Assembly: GCF_900116105.1 (NCBI RefSeq)
Contig: NZ_FPAC01000001.1
Coordinates: forward strand, 2,793,135-2,857,134
Reading direction: 5' to 3'
Source of the DNA: Paenibacillus sp. 453mf
GTDB lineage: Bacteria > Bacillota > Bacilli > Paenibacillales > Paenibacillaceae
Length of the DNA: 64,000 nt
The notes beneath the pieces were generated by a model. It did not search any database. It was not told the origin of the DNA and saw only the letters and a program-made list of their open reading frames with translations. Made by a program: the position numbers and the translations under genes. Positions 28,300-36,609 of the stretch are shown in pieces. The first letter of the stretch is position 1, and each line of letters begins with the position of its first letter.

Positions 28300-29751
28300 T
28301 CAGGCTGCCCGGCTATAGTCCGAAACATCGACATCCAGAGGAAGCTCATTGGCACGTGCTTTTTGTGCAGCTCTGAAGAAAACAACAACCAATACGACAC
28401 TAATGACGCCTCCTGCTATATACGAAGCATCCATGCTCATACGGAAGCCGATCTCTGCATTCAGAATATAAACCATTGTTGTGTACAGCATTAACGCTCC
28501 CGGAATGAGGGCCACCCAGAAGTTCTTCCGTGCGACATACAGGTACATCGCTCCGACAAACAAGGCAATCACACCTGTTGCTTGATTCGCCCAAGAGAAA
28601 TATCTCCACAGAATGTTAAAGTCGATCTGAGTAAGCACGATAGAGATAATAAAGAGCGGAACAGCGATGATCAGCCGTCTCTTCATGCTAAGCTGTGGCA
28701 GCTTGATGTAGTCTGCAATGATCATTCTTGCGCTTCGGAACGCTGTATCGCCTGAAGTAATCGGCAGTACAATAACGCCTAGCACGGCAAGTGTACCAAC
28801 GAAAGCACCCAGCGTCACCCTCGCTACCTCGCTTACAACAAGCCCGGTGCCACCTTCTGCAAGCAGCTCATTTAAGCCAACCGGACCTTGAAACAGGCTC
28901 ATCGCTGCTGCAGCCCATACCATTGCGATAATTCCTTCTGCAATCATCATGCCATAGAAAATTTTACGTCCCTGTCCTTCACGCTGTGTCGTCCGTGAGA
29001 TAATCGGTGTCTGTGTCGCATGAAAGCCTGATAAGGCACCGCATGTAATCGTCAGGAACAACAGTGGAAAGATTGGCAGATTATCCGGGTGGAGGTTCGC
29101 CAGCGTCAGCTCAGGGATTGGGGCTTGCTTAAAGATCAGCATAGCTCCTACACCCACTGAAGATATCAGCAATAAAGCACCGAAGATCGGATAGAACCGG
29201 CCAATAATTTTATCAATCGGCAGCAAGGTCGCCAGAATGTAGTAGGCAAAAATGGCGACAAGTATATACCACATGCTGATTTGTCCATCCATCAGGTTAT
29301 GAATCAGGCTCGCTGGAGAGGTGACGAACACGGTTCCCACCAAGATCAGCAGTAAAATAGCGAATGCGTTTACAACATGCTTCATGACTTTCCCGAGGAA
29401 CTTGCCTGCAAGTTCTGGCAAATGAGCTCCGCGGTTTCGAATCGAGATCATGCCTGTCAAATAGTCATGTACTGCCCCGGCAAAAATACAGCCGAATACA
29501 ATCCATAAAAAAGCGACTGGGCCGTATAACGCGCCCATAATCGGGCCGAAAATCGGGCCGACACCTGCGATGTTGAGCAGCTGAATCAAGGAGTTCTTGC
29601 TTGTGCTCATTGGCAGATAGTCTACTCCATCCTGATTTACATAGGCAGGGGTCGAACGTGAATCTTTAACCCCGAACATCTTTTCAATATATTTTCCATA
29701 CGTGAAATAACCGAGTACTAACAGCAAGATTGATATGATAAAAGTAATCAA
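28300..29751 (-). CDS. CstA family carbon-starvation / pyruvate transporter
   Basis: Polytopic membrane protein of 483 residues of the CstA family (E. coli CstA and BtsT, proton-coupled pyruvate or peptide uptake). The N-terminal half shows QLLNIAGVGPIFGPIMGALY, AGAVHDYLTGMISIRNRG and TCGALSGFHATQTPIISRTT, all characteristic. It is a short-form member, about 200 residues below E. coli CstA. The start is a TTG at 29751, 8 nt after GGAGG. A LytS/LytT-type pair lies directly upstream, and the promoter carries a cre site, so induction by extracellular pyruvate and repression by CcpA are likely (inference). Confidence 0.92.
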   Translation of the reverse strand: MITFIISILLLVLGYFTYGKYIEKMFGVKDSRSTPAYVNQDGVDYLPMSTSKNSLIQLLNIAGVGPIFGPIMGALYGPVAFLWIVFGCIFAGAVHDYLTGMISIRNRGAHLPELAGKFLGKVMKHVVNAFAILLLILVGTVFVTSPASLIHNLMDGQISMWYILVAIFAYYILATLLPIDKIIGRFYPIFGALLLISSVGVGAMLIFKQAPIPELTLANLHPDNLPIFPLLFLTITCGALSGFHATQTPIISRTTQREGQGRKIFYGMMIAEGIIAMVWAAAAMSLFQGPVGLNELLAEGGTGLVVSEVARVTLGAFVGTLAVLGVIVLPITSGDTAFRSARMIIADYIKLPQLSMKRRLIIAVPLFIISIVLTQIDFNILWRYFSWANQATGVIALFVGAMYLYVARKNFWVALIPGALMLYTTMVYILNAEIGFRMSMDASYIAGGVISVVLVVVFFRAAQKARANELPLDVDVSDYSRAA

Positions 29752-29766
29752 AATTACCGCCTCCTT

Positions 29767-29782
29767 ATGAAATCGCTTACAT
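29767..29782 (-). promoter_or_regulatory. cre (CcpA) site at the transporter promoter
   Basis: ATGTAAGCGATTTCAT fits the WTGNAANCGNWNNCW consensus at every position. It covers the predicted start site, a position that should block transcription under glucose. Confidence 0.75.
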
Positions 29783-29784
29783 TA

Positions 29785-29836
29785 AGTATAAATAAATGAG
29801 TAAGCCACGGGGCGATTTACGATTAACATGTCGTAA
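29785..29836 (-). promoter_or_regulatory. Promoter -10 and upstream palindrome of the transporter gene
   Basis: TATACT lies at 29790-29785 with no recognisable -35 box. Upstream, TTACGA and TCGTAA flank 8 bp (29817-29836), centred about 48 bp before the expected start. A weak -35 plus an upstream palindrome suggests an activator site, the LytTR regulator being the obvious candidate. A second set of repeats (GCATCA, TGATGC, TGCATC) lies at about 29848-29894. Confidence 0.45.
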
Positions 29837-29916
29837 TCTTGAGATAAGATGCATTAAATGTGCCATGAAGTGCATCAGATATGTGATGTGATGCAGGAAT
29901 AAAGCGCACAGTTCTG

Positions 29917-30660
29917 TTATAATTCCATTGCTTCGCGGAACGCTTTTGCATAATTGCGGCTTACGGCAAGCAGCTCATTACTGCCTTTCAGTTCAAGCTG
30001 ATATGCCCCGTTAAACCATGGAACCAGCCTTTTTACATATTTCATATGAACCATATAGCTCTTGTGAATGCGAAAGAACGGGTAGAGCCTGAGTTTTGCC
30101 TCCAGGTTCTTCAGCGGCGTTCTCACATGATGGACTTGATGGACAGTGACGATCTTCGTATAGGACTCTTCACGGGATAGATAAATGATGTCATCCGGGT
30201 CAATAAAGTGAATTTCTCCTTCTTCCTCTATGGATAGCTTCCCACAAGACTTGATTTGCACTGGGGAAGACAGCTCCTGACGTGGAGCAAGAATTGTTCT
30301 CTCCAATCGCTTGACGGTCTCTGCCATGCGTTCTTCGTCTATCGGCTTGAGCAGATAATCGAGCGCTTCCACTTGAAACGCATCAACCCCAAACTGAGGG
30401 TAAGCCGTTGCGAACACAATCTTTGGCGGACTCTTCATCTTCATCATGGCTTCCGCGGCCTGCAATCCGTTCATAATAGGCATTTCGACATCCAGGAATA
30501 CCACATCAGGCTGCAGCTGAATTGCCTTCATGACCGCCTGCTCTCCCGACTCTGCTTCTCCCACCAGCTCGACTGAGGGATATTGCCCCAGCAGATACCC
30601 AAGCTCTTCCCGGCTATACCGTTCATCGTCAACAATTAAAGTTCTGATTCTCTCAGTCAT
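29917..30660 (-). CDS. LytTR family response regulator (LytT/BtsR-like)
   Basis: Two-component response regulator of 247 residues. The receiver domain (1-120) has acidic DDE at 11-13, the phospho-acceptor Asp in VVFLDVEMPIMNGL and Lys in LLKPIDE. The LytTR DNA-binding domain (about 140-245) shows IYLSREESYTKIVT, LYPFFRIHKSYMVH and VKRLVPWFNGAYQLEL. It lies 19 bp after the histidine kinase gene and upstream of the transporter gene. It probably activates that transporter, as BtsR and LytT do for pyruvate uptake systems elsewhere. Confidence 0.93.
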   Translation of the reverse strand: MTERIRTLIVDDERYSREELGYLLGQYPSVELVGEAESGEQAVMKAIQLQPDVVFLDVEMPIMNGLQAAEAMMKMKSPPKIVFATAYPQFGVDAFQVEALDYLLKPIDEERMAETVKRLERTILAPRQELSSPVQIKSCGKLSIEEEGEIHFIDPDDIIYLSREESYTKIVTVHQVHHVRTPLKNLEAKLRLYPFFRIHKSYMVHMKYVKRLVPWFNGAYQLELKGSNELLAVSRNYAKAFREAMEL

Positions 30661-30679
30661 TAGGTGTGATTCCTGCCTT

Positions 30680-32434
30680 TCATGGGTCTGATCTTCCGCT
30701 TGTAGTCACGGATGGAATGTGGAACTTCACTTCCGTTCCTCTATGCTCACTGCTCTTAATCTGTAACGAAGCTCCACTACCATACATCAGAGTCAATCGA
30801 CGGGATACGTTGAACACTGCAAGCCCTGTTCCCGATGAGGATTCTATCCTCTGTATGCCTAGCTGCTGAAGCCGTTCCTCTTCAATTCCTTCTCCATTAT
30901 CCCTGATCAGCACTGATACGCCAGTCATCGGGTCACCTGTGATCTCAATGTGAATTACACAATGCTCTGTCCGGTTACGGAAGCCATGTCGAATGCAATT
31001 CTCCACAAGCGGCTGTAAAGTAAGCGCGGGGACCATTGCCTGCAGAGCAGACTCTTTAACATCATAATGAATTGTGAGCTTGTCCTCGAACCTTATTTCT
31101 TCAATATTCAAATAGGAGCGAAGATGCTGCAGTTCCTCTAGAAGTGTTGCTCTTTCCGCAGTGGCTGCTGTCAGATTCTTGCGAATATAGTCAGACAAGC
31201 TCCGAAGCAGCTTGCGAGCCTTCACCACGTCAATTCTCGTTAATGACAAAATGGTATTCATCGTGTTGAACAGAAAGTGAGGATGAATCTGTGCCTGAAG
31301 TGCCTTAATTTCCGCCTCCCGTGCGAGCTCTTTCGCTTCGACCAGCTGGGCAGCTTCGAGCTGGTAGCTTAGCAGCATGGTGAGTCCAGACATGAGCTCA
31401 GTTGTTACATGTGTGATCTCCTTTTTGCTGCGGAAATAAAATTTCAAAGTCCCCACCGTCTGGCCTCCCTGTTTTAGAGGTCCTATGACAGCTGCCCCGA
31501 GCGGACAGCCCTGCTTCTGACAATGTATCTCCTCATTGTCTACAATGAGCATTTCGCCCTGCTCAATTACGTGCCGGGTTACCTCCGTCTGCAGCGGTCG
31601 CCCCGCAACATGATGATCGTCCCCGATCCCGATATGAGCCAAAATAACACGTTGATCCGTCATCGCAATGGCACTCGCCCTAACCTCTTTGAACAGAATT
31701 CGGCATACCGCTTCAGCCGATTCCATCTTCATGCCCTGGCGCATGTATCCAAGCGTCTGGCGGGCAATGCGGAGTGAAGTCTGCGCCTGCTGAGCGGCTG
31801 CCTTCTGCTCCTCGTTAACGACAGAACGGATAATGAGTACAAAGAGTGCACACCCAATTCCATTCGCAACGATCATCGGAAGACCGATATACCCGACTAA
31901 GCTGAGTGCCTGCTCGTACGGTCTTGCCAGCAGCAGAATAATCAGCATTTGCAGGGATTCCGCTAACGCTCCGAGAAAGAGTGCTTTTGAGAACCGGATC
32001 TGTCCGCCTTTCTTGCGAAACACACCTGCCAAAATTCCGGCCAATATACTCGCAAGCCCGCACGCAAGGCTAGTAAAGCCTCCCAAGGTAAAACGGTGCA
32101 AGCCAGCGATTAACCCGGCACCGAGCCCGATCTTCCATCCGCCAAAAAGTCCGGCCATCACGATGCCAACCACTCTGGAATTAGCAATGGCTTCCTCCTG
32201 GGATACCTCAAGCATCCACTTGTTAAGCGCCAATGAATCAGGATGGACCGTAAGCCCGGTATAGGTTCCGATGATACCCAGTACACCAAAGACCAGTACC
32301 GCGTGCACCTGTTGAACGGAAGTTAACTTGTCCCGGCTCAGCATCGTCCGAAAAAAACGCAGACGGGTCACGATAAACGCAATCGTTACGATGATACCAA
32401 TGCGCTCCGTCATAGTAATTAGCAGTTCAAACAA
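30680..32434 (-). CDS. LytS/BtsS-type sensor histidine kinase
   Basis: Membrane histidine kinase of 584 residues. Residues 1-200 form the 5TMR-LYT sensor with five or six membrane segments (VMAGLFGGWKIGLGAGLIAG is characteristic). A GAF-like domain follows (about 225-365). The His_kinase motif is QAQIHPHFLFNTMNTI, and the ATP-binding domain has LQPLVENCIRHGF and DNGEGI. First gene of a kinase-regulator-transporter set. Confidence 0.93.
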   Translation of the reverse strand: MFELLITMTERIGIIVTIAFIVTRLRFFRTMLSRDKLTSVQQVHAVLVFGVLGIIGTYTGLTVHPDSLALNKWMLEVSQEEAIANSRVVGIVMAGLFGGWKIGLGAGLIAGLHRFTLGGFTSLACGLASILAGILAGVFRKKGGQIRFSKALFLGALAESLQMLIILLLARPYEQALSLVGYIGLPMIVANGIGCALFVLIIRSVVNEEQKAAAQQAQTSLRIARQTLGYMRQGMKMESAEAVCRILFKEVRASAIAMTDQRVILAHIGIGDDHHVAGRPLQTEVTRHVIEQGEMLIVDNEEIHCQKQGCPLGAAVIGPLKQGGQTVGTLKFYFRSKKEITHVTTELMSGLTMLLSYQLEAAQLVEAKELAREAEIKALQAQIHPHFLFNTMNTILSLTRIDVVKARKLLRSLSDYIRKNLTAATAERATLLEELQHLRSYLNIEEIRFEDKLTIHYDVKESALQAMVPALTLQPLVENCIRHGFRNRTEHCVIHIEITGDPMTGVSVLIRDNGEGIEEERLQQLGIQRIESSSGTGLAVFNVSRRLTLMYGSGASLQIKSSEHRGTEVKFHIPSVTTSGRSDP

Positions 32435-32471
32435 GGGTTTCCCTCCATTTCCGTATTACATCCAGCCAGCC

Positions 32472-32507
32472 AAAAAAATACGAGGACTCCTGTAGTAGGA
32501 ACCCTCG
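32472..32507 (-). terminator. Terminator after yqeM
   Basis: The minus strand reads CGAGGGTTCCT, loop, AGGAGTCCTCG with one mismatch, followed by TATTTTTTT. Confidence 0.8.
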
Positions 32508-32534
32508 GTTGATGATCTAACACTCCCCAATTTA

Positions 32535-33311
32535 TCATAGAGGCTTAACTGCAACGAAAAATAACCGTGAAGCGTCTTCTCCCGCAGGCTTCCACTCAAA
32601 ATCCGCATAAATCTGTACATCAGAGAAACCTGCCTTGTGCAGCTCTAGCTGCATCCACACCGGATCATACGCCCTTTGATTATGAATTTCCTCGAATCGA
32701 CGGTACAGATCCTTTCCACCCTCTTCGACTCGTGTAAAAATGCTGAGATGGTGCTCAATCTCATACGTCGGACGATGAAAGTCACAGGTCCATATGTAAG
32801 AAATCGATTTTTCATCAAGCACAAAGGGCTGCTCCTCATCATAACGAATAAACGTATTAGGATGGTGCACATCAAACAGGAACACACCGCCCGGCTTTAG
32901 GCCGGCATAGGTTTTTTGGAATGTCCTTACAATATCTTCTTCTTTGAGCAAATAATTTATGCTGTCACAAAAAGAGATGACCGTATCTGCCTCCTCAGGC
33001 AGCTCCCAATCCCGCATATCCTGCTGAACCCAGCGAATGGTGCCTTCTCGGAAAAAGCGGTTTCCTTGCGGCGACTCGTCCAGCTTCTGCCGAGCAACAG
33101 ACAGCATATCTGCAGATAGATCGATGCCTGTCACTTCAAAGCCCGATTTCACCAGCGGGATCGTAATCGAACCGGTGCCGCAGCCGAGCTCGACAATGCT
33201 TTTTGGTATGCCATGCTTCTCCCAAGCCGTTCTAGCAAACCGCAGCCAATCCGGATATGGCATATCTTCCATAAGTTCGTCGTATACATAGGCAAATTTC
33301 CGATAGGACAT
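32535..33311 (-). CDS. yqeM: SAM-dependent methyltransferase YqeM
   Basis: Class I methyltransferase of 258 residues. Motif I is VELGCGTGSITIPL, with acidic EVTGIDLSADML and a later FDVHHPNTF. The frame is open 58 codons further upstream, but the family start is MSYRKFAYVYDELM, so the ATG at 33311 is used; the Shine-Dalgarno is weak (GTGG). In Bacillus yqeM follows rsfS (yqeL). Here cvfB and a strong terminator lie between them, so yqeM is probably a separate unit. The substrate is unknown. Confidence 0.88.
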   Translation of the reverse strand: MSYRKFAYVYDELMEDMPYPDWLRFARTAWEKHGIPKSIVELGCGTGSITIPLVKSGFEVTGIDLSADMLSVARQKLDESPQGNRFFREGTIRWVQQDMRDWELPEEADTVISFCDSINYLLKEEDIVRTFQKTYAGLKPGGVFLFDVHHPNTFIRYDEEQPFVLDEKSISYIWTCDFHRPTYEIEHHLSIFTRVEEGGKDLYRRFEEIHNQRAYDPVWMQLELHKAGFSDVQIYADFEWKPAGEDASRLFFVAVKPL

Positions 33312-33604
33312 GTTTGACACCACTTTCATAATAAAACTTAGTGTAAAAGTTGAGGTTAATAAGCGATTGCCTGGCTGATTACTCATGAGGGAAAGCGATT
33401 CTGTGAAAGAAGCACAGATATGTAAAATGATAGGCTCGCGCTGCGTTCGCTTTTTGGCTGAATCTCTCCGGTTGACTAAAGTCAAAAGTCGTTCTTATCC
33501 AAAAACCTCACGATCACGTAAACTCATTTTTCATAGACGTTTGCTCTCTCATAGAGGAATAAAATTCCCCTTATTCTGAATCCGCCAACATCAGCCTCGC
33601 TTAT

Positions 33605-33680
33605 TAAAAAAACCTTTTTGCACCCAAGTACGGGGCAAAAAGGGGTTGCTCCTGCCTTACAAAGTGACGGCAGGAGCAAC
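33605..33680 (-). terminator. Tandem hairpins ending the yqe/cvfB operon
   Basis: On the minus strand a perfect 12-bp stem (GTTGCTCCTGCC with GGCAGGAGCAAC) is followed by a second hairpin (CCTTTTTGCCCC with GGGTGCAAAAAGG) and seven T. The second is the terminator proper. The stretch 33312-33604 toward yqeM holds no supported gene; it must carry the yqeM promoter, but no clear boxes were found. Confidence 0.75.
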
Positions 33681-33811
33681 AGATGAAAAGCTTACATGAT
33701 TTAGTGTGAGAGCTTTCGCTTCACTCAAATCATGCACAGCCAACAGCTTTAATGTCTCAGATAAAATTCATTCAAATAAATTAACTTCATCAAGAGAGCT
33801 CCAGCTTCTCG

Positions 33812-34708
33812 TTATTCCGACGGCTTATCTTCAGGGCCGGCAAGATACGTCCAGTTCTCTTTCTGCGTCACGAGACCGTCCTTCATTAGCTTGCCAAGTG
33901 CACGCTTAAAAGCTGACTTGCTGATGCCGAATTTGGACTTAATGATATCCGGTGGCGTCTGATCAGAATAAGGCATCCCTCCATTCGGGCGCTCCTTCAG
34001 GAAGGCTAGGATCCGGTCAGAATCCTCCGTTCTTCCGATCTCTTTGCGCGGAGCCATACCGAGGTTCACTCGGCCATCCTCTCGCACCAGCGTAACCCGA
34101 GCTCTCACCGTCTCACCGAGTCTTAAGAGACGGCTTCGCTCGGATGAATGGATCATGCCGATTGCACCAAAGCCAAGCACACCGCCATGCACCAGGACGA
34201 AGGTTCCCATCTGCAGCGGCTTGTACACCGTAGCTTCTACCCACTCATTCATCCAGGTTGTCGGGGCATGGAAGGCCAGTGGTGCAAGCTCACGCTCCCC
34301 AGCCAATTTGGCACGAAGCCGGCCCTGCTTGTCATGCTCCATAATAACAAAAACCTCATCGCCAACCTGAGGATGAAGTTCTTTCATTTCCGGCAATTCG
34401 CGGATTGGCAGCAGCAGCTGGCGGCCCAGCCCCATTTCAAGAAAACAGCCCAATCTTGGATGAACGTCTGCCACAACCAGCTTGGCCATCTCACCTAAGG
34501 TTAGAAAAGGTTTCTTCATCGTAGCCGCCAGGCGATCCTCAGTATCGTAAAAAATAAAGACTTCCAGCTGCTCGTCTACCTTAATCTCGCGTGTCAGCTC
34601 TGTATAATGCAGCAGCACATCCTCACTGCCCGTTGTCAAAAAATAACCGTACGGCGACACTTCCCGAGCGACCGGGAGTGTAACGACTGTTCCTGCAATT
34701 AAACTCAT
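33812..34708 (-). CDS. cvfB: CvfB family S1 RNA-binding protein
   Basis: Cytosolic RNA-binding protein of 298 residues with tandem S1-type OB folds and a C-terminal winged helix (RPNGGMPYSDQTPPDIIKSK, FGISKSAFKRALGKLM). The family member in Staphylococcus is the virulence regulator CvfB; YitL is the Bacillus form. The frame extends further, but the ATG at 34708 overlaps the rsfS stop as ATGA, giving translational coupling. Its insertion after rsfS in the yqe operon suggests a role tied to translation. Confidence 0.9.
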   Translation of the reverse strand: MSLIAGTVVTLPVAREVSPYGYFLTTGSEDVLLHYTELTREIKVDEQLEVFIFYDTEDRLAATMKKPFLTLGEMAKLVVADVHPRLGCFLEMGLGRQLLLPIRELPEMKELHPQVGDEVFVIMEHDKQGRLRAKLAGERELAPLAFHAPTTWMNEWVEATVYKPLQMGTFVLVHGGVLGFGAIGMIHSSERSRLLRLGETVRARVTLVREDGRVNLGMAPRKEIGRTEDSDRILAFLKERPNGGMPYSDQTPPDIIKSKFGISKSAFKRALGKLMKDGLVTQKENWTYLAGPEDKPSE

Positions 34709-35052
34709 ACCGTATTCACCACTTTGGCATCGGACCAAAGTCTTTCAATATTATAATACTCGCGTTCATCGCGATGGAATACATGAACAACGACGTCTCC
34801 AAGGTCCATCAAAACCCAGCGGGCAGAGTCCATGCCTTCAATTCCGTTTATTTTTACATTTTTCTCTTGCGCGCGTTTACGAACTTCTGTCGCGATCGCC
34901 TGAACCTGTGTATCTGAGTTCCCGTGACAAATGACAAAATAATCAGCGACTAATGAGATACCTCTAAGGTCCAGAGCAACAATATTCATCGCTTTTTTAT
35001 CGTCTGCTGAATCAATCGCCATTTGAAGCAATTCGTTAGATGATACTGTCAT
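34705..35052 (-). CDS. rsfS: Ribosomal silencing factor RsfS
   Basis: Binds L14 on the 50S subunit and blocks subunit joining under starvation. 115 residues. Family blocks are ADYFVICHGNSDTQVQAIA, INGIEGMDSARWVLMDLGD and VVVHVFHRDEREYYNIERLW. It starts 3 bp after the yqeK stop and ends overlapping cvfB by 4 bp. Confidence 0.96.
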   Translation of the reverse strand: MTVSSNELLQMAIDSADDKKAMNIVALDLRGISLVADYFVICHGNSDTQVQAIATEVRKRAQEKNVKINGIEGMDSARWVLMDLGDVVVHVFHRDEREYYNIERLWSDAKVVNTV

Positions 35053-35055
35053 GGA

Positions 35056-35658
35056 TCAACCTCCAATTGGATTTGCAAAATTTTGTGATACTTTTAATTG
35101 GGCAATAAGATCATTACGCGTAAATAAGGTTAAAGGGTAAATCACTTTTTTTAATGTAATCAGATGTGAAATGGTGCCGTCAAAGCCAGCGAGAAGTGCT
35201 TCCTCAAGGCTATGCTCCGCCAATTCTCGAATATTATGCACACCTGGAAAATCACGCCCCGGCTCTATATAGTCCGCTAGGCAGACCACCTTATCCAGGA
35301 GAGACATGTTCACTCTTCCGGAAGTATGCCATCTGATCGCATTCAGCACCTCTGAATCCGTCACCCCATAGTCCCGTTCGGCCACAAATGCTCCAACCTC
35401 AGAGTGCCACAGCTGTTTGTCGTGCAGCAGAAGGTCCTGATTCAACCCGTTTCCCCGGATAACCTTCTCCATTTCATTTACCGGCCAGTACTTTGCAACA
35501 TCATGCAAAATGGCAGCCAGATCGGCTTTGAGGGGATCAGCACCAAAACGTTCTGCCAATATTACCGCTGTTTCCATGACTCCTTGTGTATGTTTCCAGC
35601 GCTGTGGCGGCATTTGTTCGGATACGGCCTTGATCAGTTCATCTCGGCTCTGCAGCAT
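35056..35658 (-). CDS. yqeK: HD-domain protein YqeK (symmetrical Ap4A hydrolase family)
   Basis: HD-superfamily phosphohydrolase of 200 residues, in the YqeK family for which bis(5'-nucleosyl)-tetraphosphatase activity is known. Metal ligands include H in RWKHTQGV, HD in ILHDVAKYW and H in WHSEVGAFV. The open frame extends 58 codons into nadD; AAGGAG before the ATG at 35658 decides the start. It overlaps the 3' end of nadD by 20 bp. Confidence 0.93.
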   Translation of the reverse strand: MLQSRDELIKAVSEQMPPQRWKHTQGVMETAVILAERFGADPLKADLAAILHDVAKYWPVNEMEKVIRGNGLNQDLLLHDKQLWHSEVGAFVAERDYGVTDSEVLNAIRWHTSGRVNMSLLDKVVCLADYIEPGRDFPGVHNIRELAEHSLEEALLAGFDGTISHLITLKKVIYPLTLFTRNDLIAQLKVSQNFANPIGG

Positions 35659-36232
35659 ACAACCCGCTCCTTGTAATATAATCAAGCACCGCTTTGGGAA
35701 CCATAAACCGAACCGATCTCCCCTTCGCCAGTCTGCGTCTAATGCCTGTTGAAGAGATTTCGACCTGCGGCATGTCGGCATGGAGCACATGCTCCTGTAA
35801 GAAATCAGGCAAATCATCCAGATGCAGCTCAAAGCCCGGGCGGCCTACTCCAATAAACGTGACCAGCTTCGTCAGATCCTCGATTCGTTCCCAGCGCGAC
35901 AAATAGTTAACCATATCCGCTCCAATAATAAAATACAGATTGATGTCAGGATGCTGTCTTCGAATAATCTCCATTGTATCTATCGTATAGGATACGCCGC
36001 CGCGTACGATTTCGACATCGAGCACTCTATAATCCCCATACTCTTCTGTCGCAAGATTCGTCATCTCGAGTCTCTGCTCTCCGGTAGCACCCGCTGCATG
36101 CTTATGCGGCGGAATATGAGATGGCATAAACCAGATCTCATCCAGCTTATACACATCCTTAACCGCCTCCGCTGCCATCAAATGTCCCATATGAATGGGA
36201 TCAAATGTTCCGCCCATAATTCCAACTTTCAT
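35639..36232 (-). CDS. nadD: Nicotinate-nucleotide adenylyltransferase
   Basis: Joins nicotinate mononucleotide and ATP to form deamido-NAD in NAD synthesis. 197 residues. The nucleotidyltransferase motif is GGTFDPIHMGHL (7-18), and ISSTGIRRRLAKGRS carries the SxxxxR signature. The ATG at 36232 starts MKVGIMGG. It sits between yhbY and yqeK in the conserved yqe order. Confidence 0.97.
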   Translation of the reverse strand: MKVGIMGGTFDPIHMGHLMAAEAVKDVYKLDEIWFMPSHIPPHKHAAGATGEQRLEMTNLATEEYGDYRVLDVEIVRGGVSYTIDTMEIIRRQHPDINLYFIIGADMVNYLSRWERIEDLTKLVTFIGVGRPGFELHLDDLPDFLQEHVLHADMPQVEISSTGIRRRLAKGRSVRFMVPKAVLDYITRSGLYAAEPR

Positions 36233-36276
36233 GCAGTGAACTCCTTTTTATACTGTACTCGTTACCTTCGTATCAG

Positions 36277-36567
36277 TTATGGAAGTACGATTTGCTTGTT
36301 ATCACGCGATTCTTTGTAAAGTGTAATCGTGTTGCCGATAATTTGTACAATTTCGCTGCCTGTATGTTCTGCCAGCTCTTCCGCGATTTCATGCTTGTCA
36401 TCCAGATTGTTATTTAGAATGGAGATCTTCATCAGCTCGCGCTTTTCAATCGCTTCTTCAATATGACGGAACAGATGTTCATTGGTACCGCCTTTGCCGA
36501 TTTGAAAAACAGGGTCCAAATGATGAGCCTGTGAACGAAGATATCTTTTTTGTTTTCCAGTTAACAT
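36277..36567 (-). CDS. yhbY: YhbY family RNA-binding protein (YqeI)
   Basis: CRS1-YhbY (CRM) domain protein of 96 residues that associates with the pre-50S subunit. Typical blocks are LTGKQKRYLRSQAHHLDPVF, QIGKGGTNE and ELAEHTGSEIVQIIGNTITL. A single small domain, normal length. Confidence 0.95.
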   Translation of the reverse strand: MLTGKQKRYLRSQAHHLDPVFQIGKGGTNEHLFRHIEEAIEKRELMKISILNNNLDDKHEIAEELAEHTGSEIVQIIGNTITLYKESRDNKQIVLP

Positions 36568-36609
36568 GATTATATTTGCTCCTTAAACTTTCATTTCGTT
36601 ATTCTCAAT

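Noticed and set aside
33385..33579. 64-codon plus-strand frame in the yqeM-cvfB gap
   Set aside because: No Shine-Dalgarno, Arg/Ser-rich random composition and no recognisable motif.
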